Below are positions 33,566 through 35,493 of a stretch of DNA of 35,493 nucleotides, one piece after another; the first letter of the stretch is position 1, and each line of letters opens with the position of its first letter. The notes below the pieces were generated by a model. The model did not search any database, had not been told where the DNA came from, and saw only the letters and a program-made list of their open reading frames with translations. A program made the translations under genes and the position numbers. This DNA comes from Chalciporus piperatus (Eukaryota > Basidiomycota > Agaricomycetes > Boletales > Boletaceae): NCBI GenBank assembly GCA_038093975.1, contig JBBPTG010000247.1:1-35493 (forward strand). The letters are read 5' to 3'.

Positions 33566-35422
33566 CTAAACGACGGGGGTATCAGCAGCAGAAATGGCAG
33601 TGTTAGCTGTAGTAGCGGGGATGGGGGTGGGGATGGTGGTGGTGGCAGTAGCGTTGGAGGTTTTGGCCTTGGTCTCCAGACTGGTGAAATCAAAGGAAAG
33701 ACCTGATGATGACGCTGGGTTCACTCTGTATCGTTAAAAATCAGCGACGTCTTGTCAAAAATCAGTGAGAACTTACCCGGTGTCCTCCTGGATCCTCTTT
33801 TGAACGCCTTCCAGATAGGTTGGGCACTTTGCCTCAAATTCTTGGAGCATCTTCATGTAGTGCTCCCATCTGAATATGGATAGTAAAATAAGCGTCGAAG
33901 CGTCGACTACAACTTGAAAAACAATATACCTTGGCCTGAAAACTGTGTCGTTGAACTCTTGAGGTGCCCCATTGATCAAGCCTACAAGGACGCATTCCAC
34001 CTGTGAACTTGAATGTCAGTAATTGAAAATTAAGAGATACCAAACCTACCGCTGTAGCCACAAAAGCCAACTGAGCTATTGGGGCATTAAGGTATGGGTT
34101 GAACGGTGTGGTGCCCAGCCGGGTACCCTCACCCCGTGTTCCCCACCATTGATTGGTGATAAGCTGGGAAAATATAGGATGGGCCCACGGCCCATCCTCA
34201 TTGCAGGTACGTTCCTGGTTTCAAATTTTTGATCAGTGATATAGTCAAGCGTGTGTTGGAAATACAACTGACCTTGATGTTGATCCCGCTGTGCAGCATC
34301 TTTCCCTTCTCCACCAACCATTTGATGGCAGAGGCCAGCGATTCCCCCTTGAGTCCACCAGGTAGTCCGTATGCAGCAGGGACTGCATAGCGTGCCTTCG
34401 CCACCAGCTCACCTCGAACCTGTGTAACTCCTCCCCAGGCCTGTACAGATTTTTAGTAGTACGGTAGTACATTGTCATTGAAAGGAATGGAACTTACATA
34501 GTCGATCAACCCTTTCTTGATCTGGAGGTCGTCTTCCAGGGATTTGAGGAGAGAACCGATGGGCTTGTCATTTCTACCAGCTTCAATCAGGACATTCCAG
34601 CACATGTCGTCCTTCTGAATACCCAGAGGAAAGGAATTAGTCACTGATACATAGCGGCGCACTAAAGTGTGGCCTAGCTTCGCCAGCCTGCTCGAGCGGG
34701 GAGTCCCAAATGACGACAATTTGACTTTTTGCCTTTGCCCCTGGCCCTGGCGTAGAGACGGTGGGGTGGCATGGATGCTGGGCTTCCGCTCTTCCTCGTC
34801 CTTGGGCCCAAAAACAATCTAGAAAGTCCATGGCTTTTAGCATGATTTTCAAGACATAGGGAAACCATACCTCATTTGCGTCATCACCCTCCCCCTCCCC
34901 CTCCCTCTGCTCCTCATCCTGGTCTTGCCCCTCCACTTCATTCTCTTGTACTTGGGGACGGAGCTGTTCCTCGTCGGCCTGTTGACCTACCTCTCCCTCA
35001 CTCCAAAGCGCGTCCAGCATTTGTGTGCTGATGTCACCTCGCCGACGTTGCTTCTTTGAGGAGGGAGGCTGTTCTTCGTCTTCGTCTTCGTCTTCGTCGC
35101 CATCTTCATCTTCATCTTCATCCCCATGTTCTCCGGTTTGCTCCTGTTCACGTGCGAGCAGCGCCGCCGCTCTCTTGCGGCTCACTTGCCATAGATGATT
35201 AGACATCGATGTTTGATACTTAGTTGAATAAATCTTACCTTGTTTTTCTGCCTCAAGAATGGCAGCGTCTGCCATCCTTTTCTTGGCCTCAAGTTCCTTG
35301 AGTGATTTGGCCTCTGCCGCAGTCAGTCCAGGCACGCTGCTCTTTCCCGCTGCCTTGCTTTTGTTCTTGGAAACCTTGGGCGCAGGGGCAGCACGTTTGT
35401 TTGAGCGGGTGGAGGTGGGCAT
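33566..35422 (-). CDS. DUF6532-like protein with coiled-coil, acidic and basic N-terminal region
   Basis: Eight exons give 491 residues with all phases consistent: 35422-35239, 35184-34871, 34818-34498, 34440-34273, 34214-34050, 34000-33930, 33869-33777, 33725-33566. The N-terminus is Lys/Ala-rich and helical (AEAKSLKELEAKKRMADAAI). An acidic Asp/Glu repeat and a basic PPSSKKQRRR that could be a nuclear signal follow, then a Gln/Glu-rich stretch. The C-terminal domain resembles DUF6532, a family expanded in mushroom-forming fungi: KDDMCWNVLIEAGRNDKPIG, VRGELVAKARYAV, GPWAHPIFSQLITNQWW, IAQLAFVATAVECVLVGLI and FRPRWEHYMKMLQEF. It ends in a Thr/Ala/Pro-rich tail. Exon 3 contains an in-frame stretch of 48 nt (GTGCGC...TTCAG) that could be a further intron. 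Function is unknown; proximity to several elements fits the family's repeat-rich settings. Confidence 0.78.
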
Positions 35423-35493
35423 GTTGCTAAAACTTGGTTGGGTGTGAAAGAAAAGAACGGGAGAGAAGAAAAAAACTCATCTTGGGTAGAAAT

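Overview
The window looks like a chromosomal segment of a filamentous basidiomycete, most likely an Agaricomycete. Genes are broken by many 45-90 bp GT-AG introns with CTAAC/CTGAC branch sites. Several families seen here are typical of mushrooms: a WD40-TPR-HET protein, a DUF6532-like protein, a Ser/Thr-rich GPI-anchored Kre9/Knh1-like protein and an adenylate-forming reductase. The exon structures given were worked out by hand from splice-site phase and family resemblance; no search was run.

Layout. 1-584: 3' end of an unidentified gene. 1381-2550: GPI-anchored cell-surface protein. 3115-6240: a tandem duplication of a unit that carried a short-chain dehydrogenase (SDR) and a small 8-cysteine secreted protein. 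Unit 1 keeps an intact secreted-protein gene (3469-3812). Unit 2 (4185-6240) has been cut by an inversion of about 1.1 kb whose two ends lie inside the SDR and inside the signal peptide of the second secreted-protein copy, breaking both. 6976-13359, all on the minus strand: a 13-exon DHA1-type MFS transporter, a protein-kinase-like gene, and an adenylate-forming reductase (A-T-R) whose large N-terminal adenylation subdomain is not visible. 14018-15972: mitochondrial dihydrolipoyl dehydrogenase (LPD1), complete in nine exons. 16483-18495, minus: multi-exon membrane protein. 20177-24579, plus: WD40-TPR-HET gene of at least 11 exons, with one 1-base frameshift and one GC-AG intron.

From 25200 rightward the window is rich in transposable elements. 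A 5'-truncated LINE (25200-28530, minus) has RT and RNase H and a 15-base poly(A) tail. A 5'-truncated Ty3/Gypsy chromovirus (28929-33180, minus) keeps its 3' LTR. Between pol and that LTR, in the env position, it carries an extra 156-codon ORF with membrane segments and its own TATA box. A 279-bp AT-rich MITE-like repeat (33183-33461) sits at the truncated end of the Gypsy element. The right end holds an apparently intact DUF6532-like gene (33566-35422, minus).

Functional reading. LPD1 is a housekeeping gene. The MFS pump, adenylate-forming reductase and SDR relic could be the remains of a small secondary-metabolite neighbourhood. The WD40-TPR-HET gene and the 8-cysteine secreted protein belong to classes linked with non-self recognition and host or environment interaction. 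The duplications, inversion, frameshift and element insertions show that this is a fast-changing accessory region.
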